Below, in pieces: positions 48,294 through 58,409 of a DNA stretch of 64,000 bases. Source of the stretch: Enterococcus cecorum DSM 20682 = ATCC 43198 (GTDB taxonomy: Bacteria; Bacillota; Bacilli; Lactobacillales; Enterococcaceae); the NCBI RefSeq assembly GCF_000407565.1, contig NZ_ASWI01000004.1, positions 1,094,015 through 1,158,014 on the forward strand, given 5' to 3'. Made by a program: the position numbers and the translations under genes. A model generated the notes under the pieces. The model was given only the letters and a program-made list of their open reading frames with translations, ran no database searches and had not been told where the DNA came from. How positions within the stretch are numbered: position 1 is the first letter of the stretch; every line of letters starts with the position of its first letter.

Positions 48294-49090
48294 CCATTGA
48301 AACTGTGGTTGACTTGCGTAAAATCTATTCTTCCCCACAAGTATTAGGTCTTATTCTCACTTATCATGTGAACTATGGCCTTTCCGCAGAGAAGACAGCT
48401 GCCCTAATGTATGATGTTCATCAAGTCAAAATTTCCGGCCAGACGATACGTAATTACGCTCGTTCTGTCGGTGCTCATATGCAGCCTTTTACGACTTACT
48501 ATCCGTATCAGTTATCCGACCAGTTGTGTGGAGACGAAACCTATATTCGCGTGCTAGGTTCTTGGAATTATATCTACTTTTTCTTTGATACGAAAAACAA
48601 GATTATTCTATCTCATCGATATTCACCTAATCGCGATACACAGACTGCCATCAAAGCCATTTATGATGTCATCAAGGATATTTCTGAAAATCTTAATCTT
48701 GTGGTTGATGGAAATCCTATTTATTTACTTGCACAACAGTATTTCCAACGTCACGGCATTGATTTTGATGTCACACAAGCTATCGGACTAACCAATGAAG
48801 ATCCAGTATCCAAGGAATATCGTCCATTAAAGCAGATAGTAGAGCGTTTAAATCGTACATTTAAAGCCAACTATAAGCCTTTAGGTGGTTTCGGTTCAGA
48901 GTCTGGCGCAATTGCACAGACTGTTCTTTTTAGCACATTCTTCAACTTTTTACGGCCGCATTCTGCCCTAGAAAAAGGACGTATTCCTGTACAGCTTGAG
49001 GAGCTAAATCAGTGTCAAGATATGCCCTCAAAATGGATAAAACTTATACAGCTAGCTAGCGAATTTAAATACGAGCTTCCAGCAAGCTAA
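48294..49090 (+). pseudogene. DDE transposase, 5' truncated
   Basis: From about 48296 the plus frame encodes a transposase C-terminal part of about 265 residues: an HTH region (ILTYHVNYGLSAEKTAALMY, KISGQTIRNYARSVG) and an rve-like core with DDE residues: Asp in CGDETYIRVLG, Asp in LVVDGNPIYLL and Glu in QIVERLNRTFK (44 residues between the last two). The N-terminal portion is missing. The apparent start at 48233 lies in antisense DNA of the truncated repeat protein. The family could not be fixed; the core resembles IS6-like and other rve transposases. No inverted ends were recognised. Confidence 0.72.
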
Positions 49091-49467
49091 ATGGCTTTCT
49101 TTCGGTATCGAGAGTCCTGAAAAAGAATCGCTTTATACACCCTTGACAATTCTGCCAAGCCCAAACTCGTGAGAGGGGCTTGGGGATAAAATGGCTTAAA
49201 ATGGGCCGTGCAAGAGTGAACTTTGTCATGCTTTCTTTCGTATATCGGGTCACCCTGTGCTTAAAAGGCAAGCCATTTTACAGAATTAGTCAAGGGCGAT
49301 TCGTCAAAATAAGACCCTTCGAATTAAATGACAAACATAAAAATTGTTTACTCGTTCAATAATATTTGTTTTTCATAGAACTTTTTGAATTACCCATATA
49401 ATGATTACACCTATATTTTATTCAATATACACGTAATTTTTTAGGGGATAGCTCAAAAATAAAAAAA
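49091..49467. other. Gene-free gap, probable transposon remnant
   Basis: No supported gene. The sequence between the transposase remnant and the terminator of the next gene contains a small CAAGCCC/GGGCTTG hairpin (about 49154-49185) and overlapping short ORFs without family resemblance. It is less A/T-rich than the surrounding intergenic DNA up to about 49330, consistent with being part of the inserted element. Confidence 0.4.
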
Positions 49468-49511
49468 AACAGGTATTCTATTTGATTTCTAATCAAACAG
49501 AATACCTGTTT
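49468..49511 (-). terminator. Terminator of the NlpC/P60 repeat-protein gene
   Basis: A 21-bp stem with one mismatch (49468-49488 against 49491-49511) and a 3-base loop. Nine or more T follow on the minus strand. Confidence 0.95.
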
Positions 49512-49520
49512 AACAATTAA

Positions 49521-52445
49521 CTATTCTGTACCCATACTAAATAGATAAACTTTAGAATATGGTGTACCAGAATAAATATGGCTTATCTTATTAATCTCCA
49601 TTTGATGCCAAATTTGATTGTGTCCTGGGTAATCACCCCAATAAATACCAATATGACAATCATATGCATAATAAGAGTAATCAGGTTCAAAATAAATTAA
49701 ATCACCTTTTTGAGCTTTTTTGCTTCTCAACAAATCATTTACGTTATTAAATGTATAATAACGCACAGTTTTTGTAAGTGCATCACGCCAGTTATATGCG
49801 TTAGCCGCTCCGCCAAAAGCATTTGCTAATCTAGTAACTTTGGATAAATCTCCACCAGAATTTCTAATTACAGTTGCCACAAATCCTGTACAATTCATTC
49901 CAACTCCAGGACGCATAAATAATGCTGCATTATTTGAACTTAGACCTCTAAATGGCGTACCTAAATAATATCTATCATGACGATGTTTATTAAGTTCATT
50001 GATAATCTTTTCACGAGAAGTACCTAGATAATTAACTTTTCTTGAAGCATAATTTCCGGTTAAGTTAACATCACCAACAATAATAAAATATTCCTTACCA
50101 TTCGATGCTGTTGAATAAGCATGTACATGATAATTACCACTTGCATAACTATGATTTTTTATATCGAATGTAACTTTATAAGTATAATCATTTATCCATA
50201 CCGCTTGATACCATTTGATGTCACTTTGATCTGACTTATGCCAGATTGGAACCTTAACATTTTTTACAGTATTTCTAGAAAATGTATAAATATATACTTC
50301 AAAAGTGCCCTTTTGCTGATTAATATTTTTAATTTCACCTGATAGCGCTTCTGTAATCTCGGATGCAGATAAATAAAAACTATTTAAAGCAATTGATTTT
50401 TTATTTCCGCAATTTCCATACATATACACATGTGTTGTATACGTTCCACGATTGTATTTATGGTTCGCGATACTCATGTGAACAACATAACTACCATCAA
50501 CTTGTTTACTTGCTTTGTACCACTTGATATCATTTTGATCTTTTGCTGACCATATTGGTACTAGAATTTCCTTAATTCCTGAATCAATTTGACCTTTAAT
50601 GACTACATCATAGCTGCCTTTGTTTTGATTAATATTTTTAATTTCGGCATCTAACTTCGTATGGATATCTGGCAATGCTGTATTACCTACAACCATTCCA
50701 TGTTGTTTTCCATTATTACCATACATATATACATGTGTTGTATACGTACCACGGTTATATTTGTGGTTTGAGATATTCATATGCACAACATAGCTACCAT
50801 CAGCTTGCTTGTTTGCTTCGTACCATTTGATATCTTTTTGATTTTTATCAGACCAGATTGGTACTAAAATTTCTCTTACTCCAGAATCAATCTGACCTTT
50901 GATGACTACATCAAAGCTACCTTTATCTTGATTAATATTTTTAATTTCGGCATCTAATTTCGTATGGATATCTGGCAATACTGTGTTACCTACAACCATT
51001 CCATGTTGTTTTCCATTATTACCATACATATATACATGTGTTGTATAAGTTCCACGATTGTATTTATGATTGGCAATATTCATATGGACAATATAGCTAC
51101 CATCAGCTTGTTTACTTGCTTTATACCATTTGATATCCTTTTGGTTTTTATCGGACCAAATTGGTACTAAGATTTCCTTAACGCCAGAATCAATTTGGCC
51201 TTTAATAACTACGTCATAACTACCTTCGTCTTGATTTACATTTTTAATCTCGGCATCTAATTTGGTATTTACATCTGGTAATGTTGTGTTACCTACAACC
51301 ATTCCATGTTGTCTTCCGTTATTACCATACATGTATACATGTGTGGTATACGTTCCACGATTGTACTTATGGTTCGCAATATTCATATGCACAACGTAGC
51401 TCTCATCAGCTTGCTTTTCAGCTTTATACCATTTAATATCATTCTGACTTTTTGAAGACCAAATTGGAACTAAAATTTCTCTAATTCCGGAGTTAATTTG
51501 ACCATTAATGACTACGTCATATGTTCCTTTTGCGATATTTATATTATTAATTTCTGCCTCTAATTTTGTTTTGACATCAGGCAAATTGATATCATTAACT
51601 ACAATAGCCTTACCTGTATGGTCATTATTATACATATACACATGTGTATGATAAATCCCACGACGATAGTTATGATTAGCAATGTTCATATGCACTAAAT
51701 AGCTTCCATCAGCTTGTTTAACTGCATCATACCACTTAATATCACTTTGATCTTTTGCTGACCAGATTGGAACTTTCACATGATGAATTCCCGAGCTACT
51801 ACTTCCATAAACAATTACATCGTAACTTCCTGTTGATGTATTTACATTCTGAATTTTAGCACTCAATTTCGTTTCACGAGGTTCAATAGTAGTATCATCT
51901 AAAACAGTTTTAATATCATGTTTTTTGTCGTTAGAATATACATAGACATGGGTATGATAAGTTGCTCGATGATATTGATGTTCAGAAAAATTCATATGAA
52001 CAATCCATGTACCATCAGCTTGTAATTTTGCTTCATACCATTTGATATCTTTTTGCTGTGCATCTGACCAGATTGGAACAAATACATTTTTAATGCCTGA
52101 CTGTACATTTTCATTCACTTTTACAACGACATCGTAGGTACCATTTTCTTGGTTTACATTTTTGATCGTACCTTCAATTGGTTTAATGACTTGAACAGCA
52201 GTTTGTGCTGCTACTTCATCAGCACTATTTGCTGAACTACTTTGAGTTGTTGTCGTTTCTGTTGACATAGCACTTGTTTCCGTAGATTCCGTTTCAGGTG
52301 CACTTGAGCTACTTGAAAGTGTCACTGTTGAACCAGTTGTTGTATTCATTGTTTGGGTTTCATCAGCAAAATTATTTGTTGCTAAAAACAATGATAATGT
52401 TGCTGCACATACACTAAAAGTAATCCATTTTTTTGATTTTTTCAT
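49521..52445 (-). CDS. Secreted GBS-Bsp-repeat protein with NlpC/P60-like C-terminal domain
   Basis: 974 residues. Signal peptide (about 1-27: KKSKKWITFSVCAATLSLFL), a Ser/Thr-rich linker (28-85), then seven repeats of about 100 residues each. Each repeat has the pattern IKN(V/I)NQ-x-GSYDV, VPIWS-x-K-x-Q-DIKWY, ADGSY-VHM and HKYNRGTYTTHVYMY, the GBS Bsp-like repeat family found on streptococcal and enterococcal surface or lytic proteins. Repeats 3-6 are nearly identical; 1, 2 and 7 diverge. The C-terminal domain (about 800-974) has NlpC/P60-type residues: Cys in GVGMNCTGFVATVI and His in YDCHIGIYWG. There is no LPXTG motif. It probably binds the wall and cleaves or modifies peptidoglycan. Monocistronic. 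Confidence 0.88.
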   Translation of the reverse strand: MKKSKKWITFSVCAATLSLFLATNNFADETQTMNTTTGSTVTLSSSSSAPETESTETSAMSTETTTTQSSSANSADEVAAQTAVQVIKPIEGTIKNVNQENGTYDVVVKVNENVQSGIKNVFVPIWSDAQQKDIKWYEAKLQADGTWIVHMNFSEHQYHRATYHTHVYVYSNDKKHDIKTVLDDTTIEPRETKLSAKIQNVNTSTGSYDVIVYGSSSSGIHHVKVPIWSAKDQSDIKWYDAVKQADGSYLVHMNIANHNYRRGIYHTHVYMYNNDHTGKAIVVNDINLPDVKTKLEAEINNINIAKGTYDVVINGQINSGIREILVPIWSSKSQNDIKWYKAEKQADESYVVHMNIANHKYNRGTYTTHVYMYGNNGRQHGMVVGNTTLPDVNTKLDAEIKNVNQDEGSYDVVIKGQIDSGVKEILVPIWSDKNQKDIKWYKASKQADGSYIVHMNIANHKYNRGTYTTHVYMYGNNGKQHGMVVGNTVLPDIHTKLDAEIKNINQDKGSFDVVIKGQIDSGVREILVPIWSDKNQKDIKWYEANKQADGSYVVHMNISNHKYNRGTYTTHVYMYGNNGKQHGMVVGNTALPDIHTKLDAEIKNINQNKGSYDVVIKGQIDSGIKEILVPIWSAKDQNDIKWYKASKQVDGSYVVHMSIANHKYNRGTYTTHVYMYGNCGNKKSIALNSFYLSASEITEALSGEIKNINQQKGTFEVYIYTFSRNTVKNVKVPIWHKSDQSDIKWYQAVWINDYTYKVTFDIKNHSYASGNYHVHAYSTASNGKEYFIIVGDVNLTGNYASRKVNYLGTSREKIINELNKHRHDRYYLGTPFRGLSSNNAALFMRPGVGMNCTGFVATVIRNSGGDLSKVTRLANAFGGAANAYNWRDALTKTVRYYTFNNVNDLLRSKKAQKGDLIYFEPDYSYYAYDCHIGIYWGDYPGHNQIWHQMEINKISHIYSGTPYSKVYLFSMGTE
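49990..52190. repeat. Seven tandem ~300-bp coding repeats
   Basis: The seven GBS-Bsp-like protein repeats correspond to tandem DNA units of about 300-306 bp. Units covering roughly 50650-51550 keep near-identical DNA (for example CCATGTTGTTTTCCATTATT recurs in successive units), so unequal crossing-over can change copy number. The truncated paralogue at 47.2-48.3 kb carries two more units. Confidence 0.85.
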
Positions 52446-52551
52446 TTTCCCACTCCTAAAATCAATAAAAATATATGTAAAATTTTATCGAAGTTATACC
52501 CTATTTTTTCAGGTGTAAGTAAATAACTATAATTATTTATTGGCAAAAAAT

Positions 52552-52591
52552 ATACACGGTCTTGATTCGAAAAGAAGACAAGACCATGTAT
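52552..52591 (-). terminator. frr terminator
   Basis: ATACACGGTCTTG (52552-52564) pairs with CAAGACCATGTAT (52579-52591) with one G-U-type mismatch; a T-rich tract follows on the minus strand. Confidence 0.85.
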
Positions 52592-52593
52592 AA

Positions 52594-53151
52594 TTATACT
52601 TCTAATAATTCTTTTTCTTTGTCACTAGCAATCTTATCTAGCTCTTTGATACTCTTATCTGTTAAGTCTTGAATATCTTTTTCAGCTGAACGCAAGTCAT
52701 CTTCAGTTATTTCACTATTCTTTTGTTGTTTCTTATATTCATCGATTGCATCACGACGAATGTTACGAATAGCAACTTTTGCTTGTTCAGCTTCTTTTTT
52801 CACTTCTTTTGCTAATTCTTTACGACGTTCTTCTGTAAGTTGCGGAATGACTAAGCGAATTACATTACCATCGCTTGTTGGTGTAATTCCCAAATCAGAA
52901 GCTAATAATGCTTTTTCTACTTCTTGAACCATTGATTTATCAAATGGTGTAATCATCAATACACGTGCTTCAGGAATAGTGATTGATGCCATTTGGTTTA
53001 ATGGAGTAGGTACCCCATAATAAGTTACTTGAACTCGGTCTAATAATGAAGCATTTGCACGTCCAGCACGAATTTGACCTAAATTGCGTTGTAAGTTTTC
53101 GGCTGCTTTATGCATTTTGTCTTTTGCTTCGTTAAAAATTGCGTCTGCCAT
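52594..53151 (-). CDS. frr: Ribosome recycling factor
   Basis: Splits post-termination ribosomes together with EF-G. 185 residues, standard length. N-terminal helix with [18 protein letters not shown], the DI-type beta segment [24 protein letters not shown], and C-terminal helices with [30 protein letters not shown]. It is last of the rpsB-tsf-pyrH-frr group. In many Firmicutes uppS follows; here an accessory block intervenes. Confidence 0.97.
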   Translation of the reverse strand: MADAIFNEAKDKMHKAAENLQRNLGQIRAGRANASLLDRVQVTYYGVPTPLNQMASITIPEARVLMITPFDKSMVQEVEKALLASDLGITPTSDGNVIRLVIPQLTEERRKELAKEVKKEAEQAKVAIRNIRRDAIDEYKKQQKNSEITEDDLRSAEKDIQDLTDKSIKELDKIASDKEKELLEV

Positions 53152-53263
53152 AATAATCTCCTCTTATCTATATTATCTTGGTGACTGAAATCCACCACTC
53201 AACTAAATTTTATCACAAAACGTATTTGAACGCTATGAAAATTTAAATGATTGTTATCAAAAA

Positions 53264-53296
53264 AAGCCTCTCCCACTAGCAAAAGTAGGAAGGCTT
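53264..53296 (-). terminator. Terminator or attenuator between pyrH and frr
   Basis: AAGCCTTCCTACT pairs with AGTGGGAGAGGCTT on the minus strand, followed by seven T. It would end or attenuate the pyrH transcript. Confidence 0.78.
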
Positions 53297-53314
53297 AATC
53301 TTAGTAAACGAAAC

Positions 53315-54052
<738 letters not shown>

Positions 54053-54128
54053 CTAAAAAAATTACTCGACTAATTATAGCATATAATCCAGTAAAACCAA
54101 TCGATTCACTGAAATTTTCCAAAAAAAA

Positions 54129-54154
54129 GGAGCGCATAATAATCTATGCGTTCC
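54129..54154 (-). terminator. tsf terminator
   Basis: GGAACGCATA and TATGCGCTCC form a 10-bp stem (one G-U pair) on the minus strand, followed by eight T. Confidence 0.9.
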
Positions 54155-54171
54155 TATTTAAATGAATGAGC

Positions 54172-55053
54172 TTATTGTTTAATTTGGCTCATAACTTCTT
54201 CTACAAAGTTATCAACGCGTTTTTCGATACCTTCACCAACTTCAAAACGAGTGAATGAAGCAACTTTAGCGCCTTTGTCAGCAACAAATTTACCAACAGT
54301 CATATCAGGATCTTTAACGAATGGTTGGTCAACTAATGCAATTTCAGCTTTGAATTTCTTCAAGCGACCTTCAACCATTTTTTCAACGATGTTAGCTGGT
54401 TTTCCTTCATTTAATGCTTGTTCAGTAAGGATAGCTTTTTCGTGATCTAATTCTGATTGAGGAATTTGACTTTCATCAACATAACGAGGATTGATAGCTG
54501 CTACGTGCATTGCAACGTCACGAGCTACAGTTTCATCAGTTGTTCCTTCTAAAACAGTTAATACAGCGATACGTCCGCCCATGTGTAAGTAACCACCAAA
54601 TGCATCGTTGTCACCTTTTTCTACTACATGGAAACGACGGAAGCTAATTTTTTCACCGATAACTTGAGTAGCTTCAATTAAAGTAGCTTCTAATGTACCC
54701 TTAGATGCTTCTAATTTTAATGCTTCTTCCATGTTAGCTGGACGATGTTCTGCCATTAATTCAGCGATTTCTTTAACTAAGTTTTGGAACATTTCGTTTT
54801 TAGATACGAAGTCAGTTTCTGAGTTAACTTCTACGATTGCAGCCACGTTACCTTTAATCGCAACAGAAGCTAAACCTTCAGCAGCGATACGGTCGCTCTT
54901 CTTAGCAGCTTTAGCCATCCCTTTTTCACGTAATAAATCAATTGCTTTTTCGATAACACCTTCTGTTTCTACTAAAGCTTTTTTAGCATCCATCATCCCT
55001 ACGCCTGTCATATCGCGTAGTTCTTTAACTAGTTTAGCAGTAATTTGACCCAT
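54172..55053 (-). CDS. tsf: Elongation factor Ts
   Basis: Nucleotide-exchange factor for EF-Tu, 293 residues. It starts [23 protein letters not shown], the standard UBA-like N-terminus, with the [10 protein letters not shown] core motif. The C-terminal dimerisation region [13 protein letters not shown] is present. It is paired with rpsB as in nearly all bacteria. Confidence 0.97.
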   Translation of the reverse strand: MGQITAKLVKELRDMTGVGMMDAKKALVETEGVIEKAIDLLREKGMAKAAKKSDRIAAEGLASVAIKGNVAAIVEVNSETDFVSKNEMFQNLVKEIAELMAEHRPANMEEALKLEASKGTLEATLIEATQVIGEKISFRRFHVVEKGDNDAFGGYLHMGGRIAVLTVLEGTTDETVARDVAMHVAAINPRYVDESQIPQSELDHEKAILTEQALNEGKPANIVEKMVEGRLKKFKAEIALVDQPFVKDPDMTVGKFVADKGAKVASFTRFEVGEGIEKRVDNFVEEVMSQIKQ

Positions 55054-55106
55054 TTTGATAAATTCCTCCTATTTCATTTCAAAAAAATTATTTTGCTTTT
55101 AAAAAA

Positions 55107-55156
55107 AGCTGCTTCAAAGGAGAGTGAGGCTCCTCACTTAGCCCTTGAAAACAGCT
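55107..55156 (-). terminator. Terminator or attenuator between rpsB and tsf
   Basis: AGCTGTTTTCAAGG pairs with CCTTTGAAGCAGCT, enclosing a second hairpin AGTGAGG-AGC-CTCACT. T7 follows on the minus strand. Confidence 0.83.
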
Positions 55157-55173
55157 CCATTTTGTACATCTAA

Positions 55174-55965
55174 TTATTCAGCTGATGCGTTGTCGCCTTC
55201 AACTACTTCAACGATTTCTTCGATTGAAGTTGCGTTTTCTTCTGTTGTTTCGAATAATACTTCTTCAACAACTTCTTGGTCTTCACCTTGGTTACCTTCG
55301 ATGAAAGCATCTGCCATTTTAGCTGTAATTAATTTAACCGCACGAATTGCATCGTCATTTGATGGGATAACTACGTCGATTTCATCTGGATCGCAGTTTG
55401 TATCAACCATTGCTACGATTGGGATATTTAATTTACGAGCTTCTTGAACAGCAATGCGTTCCTTACGAGGGTCTACGATGTACATTACATCAGGAATACG
55501 TGGCATTTCAGCGATACCACCTAAGAATTTTTCTAAGCGTTCACGTTCTTTGTTTAAGCCAGCAACTTCTTTTTTAGGAAGTACTTCAAAAGTTCCGTTT
55601 TCTTCCATTTCGTTGATAGCTTTTAAGCGGCCAATACGTTTTTGGATAGTATCCCAGTTAGTTAAAGTACCACCTAACCAACGATGGTTTACATAGTACT
55701 GACCAGCACGGATAGCTTCATCTTTAATTGCTTCTTGAGCTTGTTTTTTTGTACCAACGAACAATGCAATACCGCCATCTTCAGCGATTTCTTTCATGTA
55801 TTCGTAAGCTGCATCTACTAATTTAACTGTTTTTTGTAAGTCAATAATGTAGATTCCATTTCTTTCTGTGAAGATGTATTTCTTCATTTTTGGGTTCCAG
55901 CGACGTGTTTGATGACCAAAGTGTACGCCGGCTTCAAGCAATTGTTTCATTGAGATAACTGCCAT
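55174..55965 (-). CDS. rpsB: 30S ribosomal protein S2
   Basis: 263 residues. [24 protein letters not shown] at the N-terminus and the central VPNQRWLGG-type segment (here [15 protein letters not shown]) are diagnostic. The acidic C-terminal tail ([20 protein letters not shown]) is typical for Lactobacillales. GGAGG lies before the ATG. The promoter lies about 130 bp upstream, leaving a leader that could hold a ribosomal-protein regulatory structure, though I could not identify one. Confidence 0.97.
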   Translation of the reverse strand: MAVISMKQLLEAGVHFGHQTRRWNPKMKKYIFTERNGIYIIDLQKTVKLVDAAYEYMKEIAEDGGIALFVGTKKQAQEAIKDEAIRAGQYYVNHRWLGGTLTNWDTIQKRIGRLKAINEMEENGTFEVLPKKEVAGLNKERERLEKFLGGIAEMPRIPDVMYIVDPRKERIAVQEARKLNIPIVAMVDTNCDPDEIDVVIPSNDDAIRAVKLITAKMADAFIEGNQGEDQEVVEEVLFETTEENATSIEEIVEVVEGDNASAE

Positions 55966-56091
55966 GTTTAAATTCCTCCAATTTGGTTTTTCTTTCTTCT
56001 TCTTATCTTTAACCTTGCTGGCAAACTATTACTAGCACCTACCAACAATCCAATAAGAATGTATGTTTAGTGTGAATGCCACACCCTTGTT

Positions 56092-56121
56092 AGTATACAC
56101 TATACTAATATTAAAATGCAA
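56092..56121 (-). promoter_or_regulatory. rpsB promoter
   Basis: On the minus strand TTGCAT (56116-56121) and TATACT (56092-56097) are 18 bp apart, upstream of rpsB. Confidence 0.55.
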
Positions 56122-56175
56122 TAGAAACACATAATTTGTATGTGTCTGTAATTTTCCCGGAAGCTCTTTTCTCCC

Positions 56176-56423
56176 GTAAAAATTAATTTTAGATTAAAAA
56201 TGCACTGTGTGTGCACTTTGTATCTATTGTTATTTTATTTACTTTTGATTATTTTCTTTATCGATTTCTTCCCTTTTACTTTAACATATTTCACTCTTTT
56301 TGCAAGAGAGAAGTTAGAAAAAAATCTCTAACTGTTTTATTTTATAAACAAATAATTGACATTTAGTCTTGAAAATAGCTCAAAAACAAGGTAAAATTAA
56401 TCTGTAAAAATTAATTTTAGATT
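56176..56423. repeat. 20-bp direct repeat upstream of rpsB
   Basis: GTAAAAATTAATTTTAGATT occurs at 56176-56195 and again at 56404-56423, 228 bp apart, in the gap between rpsB and the ISLre2-type gene (55966-56486). The copies bracket a gene-free A/T-rich stretch. They may be a recombination or insertion footprint; nothing else in the stretch was recognised. Confidence 0.6.
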
Positions 56424-56454
56424 TAGATTAGTCGCAGTGCATGACTAGTCTGCG

Positions 56455-56488
56455 TGGCTCTTTGTTTCTTTACAAAGAGTCTTTTTTT
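56455..56488 (+). terminator. Plus-strand terminator facing the transposase gene
   Basis: GGCTCTTTGT pairs with ACAAAGAGTC, followed by seven T on the plus strand. It would stop plus-strand transcripts before they run antisense into the transposase gene. Confidence 0.75.
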
Positions 56489-57872
56489 AGTTTTCATTTC
56501 CTTTATACCAATCCAATCGCTCTTTAGTTTGTTTTGAAGGTTTATGATAGTTTATGGCATAGTTTTTTATATTGTCTACTTTTTGCCGTTCATCCTCGAA
56601 AAAGTGATTTGGGCACTTTCCTAACTCTGCCACCAATCGATCATCCAACGCAAACGCTTCTTTCCACTTCTCTAAAAAGATTTCTTTTAGTGTACCATTG
56701 CGTTTTGTGGTCAATAACGAAGCCATTGCCTCTAAACCTTTTCCCCAATACTTACTATTGCGTTTCATCCGGAAGGTCAAGATTCGGTGTAGACTCTCCA
56801 TAATACCGATTCCTTGTTTTTCACCTGATAACTCGCGCAAGTGATACGGCTTGATAATTTTCCAAATTCGCCGCAAATACGCTCTTAACTTTTTGACATG
56901 AGTTTCTTGTTCTTTGGTTTCTACATGCGATTCTAGTGTATCTAAGGCACATTGCAAATCTCTAGTAGAATAATTATTGATTGCATTCTGAAAAACAGAA
57001 ATTAATTCTGGTACAAAGACACGTTGCTCTAATTTTAATGAGATATGATAACGATCTAAAAAGTGTTCATGTCCTTTTACTACTGGCAAAAGACTTTTAA
57101 ACGTTTTTTGGCTATACCCTTTTCCACCGTCTGAATTGGTCACAATAACGGTGTTTTTCAAATCATAGGTACGATACAAATAATTTTCTACATGATTCAA
57201 TGTTTTCTGATGACCTAAACCGACAAATTGTTTGAGGTTTTTAGCCATTTTCCGTTGACCGTTTGTCTCTATTCCTTCGTGAACGATAAAATGTGCCAAT
57301 TCTTTGTTTGTTCCATCTTTGCCACCTACAAACACACCATCACCTTCGATATAAAGATAGTCCACTTTACACTTTCCTTCTGTGCCATATTCTTCTAGAT
57401 ACGCTTCATGTTCTTTGTATTTTGTCTCGTATTCATGAACAACTTTCATGACGGTATCTTTTGAGGCTTGAACATTACCAACCACCTCAATCAATTCTGA
57501 CGCCTTCCGGTAAGAAGTTACCATACTTAACTCTGCCAAGGCGTATTTTGTTCGTAAGGAATAGCGATCATATCTCTCTAAACCAAGCAAATTATCAATC
57601 GGGTAAATAATGTGTCCGTTTCTTTCAACCGATTTTCTTGTATACGTAAGCACGCCAAACAAGAACTGCACACTACGTTCGACAGCTTTTCCAACGGTAT
57701 ATCCTTTCACTTGATAACTTTGAATCAATTGTGGCTCTTGCCAATTGATCCATGATTGAATAACACGATTCATGAGATTAGAAGAGTAATTCATTAATTG
57801 TTTCTCTTTCTCTAAACCATCGTTGTCGGTGCGTAAAATTTCATGTAAGTCTGTCAAAAAAGCGGCAAACAT
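56487..57872 (-). CDS. ISLre2-family transposase
   Basis: 461 residues of the UPF0236/ISLre2 type, near full length. It begins with an acidic N-terminus, then SVQFLFGVLTYTRKSVER; the conserved core DYLYIEGDGVFV, IVTNSDGGKGYSQKTF and HFLDRYHISLKLEQRV; and the C-terminal EKQGIGIMESLHRILTFRMKRNSKYWGKGLEAMASLL. The frame is intact. Ends of the element were not recognised. It sits exactly where the sequence changes from chromosomal to plasmid-like genes. Confidence 0.88.
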   Translation of the reverse strand: MFAAFLTDLHEILRTDNDGLEKEKQLMNYSSNLMNRVIQSWINWQEPQLIQSYQVKGYTVGKAVERSVQFLFGVLTYTRKSVERNGHIIYPIDNLLGLERYDRYSLRTKYALAELSMVTSYRKASELIEVVGNVQASKDTVMKVVHEYETKYKEHEAYLEEYGTEGKCKVDYLYIEGDGVFVGGKDGTNKELAHFIVHEGIETNGQRKMAKNLKQFVGLGHQKTLNHVENYLYRTYDLKNTVIVTNSDGGKGYSQKTFKSLLPVVKGHEHFLDRYHISLKLEQRVFVPELISVFQNAINNYSTRDLQCALDTLESHVETKEQETHVKKLRAYLRRIWKIIKPYHLRELSGEKQGIGIMESLHRILTFRMKRNSKYWGKGLEAMASLLTTKRNGTLKEIFLEKWKEAFALDDRLVAELGKCPNHFFEDERQKVDNIKNYAINYHKPSKQTKERLDWYKGNEN

Positions 57873-57922
57873 ATTCTTCTTGTCCTTTCTGTATTCATTA
57901 CTTATGTATTACCAGGTAAAAC

Positions 57923-58108
57923 TTAGACCTGGCAGGTTGTTTTGTGCATCGGTCCGATCATTTCAAGTAATACTTGTAAAAGTTCTTCCGGCGTATAATT
58001 TTCAAGTAAGCTTTTTAACATCTCTTCTAATTGCCTACGTTCTGTTCGAGATAACTCAGACTGTGTTAATACATTGTTGATATGTGATAAAAAACTTTCA
58101 TTTGTCAT
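57923..58108 (-). CDS. Small hypothetical protein
   Basis: 61 residues, mostly helical (SFLSHINNVLTQSELSRTER, EEMLKSLLENYTPEELLQVL), a coiled-coil or helical-bundle look. It overlaps the end of the BRCT gene by 11 bp, so it belongs to the same minus-strand operon. A CCAGGT/ACCTGG hairpin follows the stop. Family not recognised. Confidence 0.55.
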   Translation of the reverse strand: MTNESFLSHINNVLTQSELSRTERRQLEEMLKSLLENYTPEELLQVLLEMIGPMHKTTCQV

Positions 58109-58397
58109 GGGTAAATTTCCTTTCTGATTCGATCTTCTGGTATTTTGAAAGCTGTTCGATACACAACCGCAAAAACGTCTCTTCTGATATGATTTTCACC
58201 TGTTTTTTCAGGGCTTGTTTTCTTTTCAGTGATTCTCCAAAATCAAACAGCGTTACTGGTTGTTTGCCAGCAACTAAGTAAGTTGTTTCTTTCGTGACTG
58301 ACTGTTGAACGCGACTACCTAAAGCAAGCACTAACTGTTGTGCTTGTTTGCGCGTAAAACAGTCCAATGTTCCGGTAAACACAAAGACCTCATTCAT
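58098..58397 (-). CDS. BRCT-domain protein
   Basis: 99 residues forming a single BRCT domain: VFVFTGTLDCFTRKQAQQLVLALGSRVQQSVTKETTYLVAG, as in the C-terminal domain of NAD-dependent DNA ligase, then SLKRKQALKKQVKIISEETFLRL. Free-standing BRCT proteins are common on enterococcal plasmids; a role in DNA-end or protein binding is inferred. It lies in a run of plasmid-like genes. Confidence 0.8.
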   Translation of the reverse strand: MNEVFVFTGTLDCFTRKQAQQLVLALGSRVQQSVTKETTYLVAGKQPVTLFDFGESLKRKQALKKQVKIISEETFLRLCIEQLSKYQKIESERKFTHDK

Positions 58398-58409
58398 TTT
58401 TCCTACCTC

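Noticed and set aside
49065..49362. Short frames after the transposase remnant
   Set aside because: Overlapping frames on both strands without family resemblance; treated as transposon debris.
47171..52445. CRISPR array
   Set aside because: The regular repeats are about 300-bp coding units translating into a known protein repeat family, not short repeats with unique spacers.
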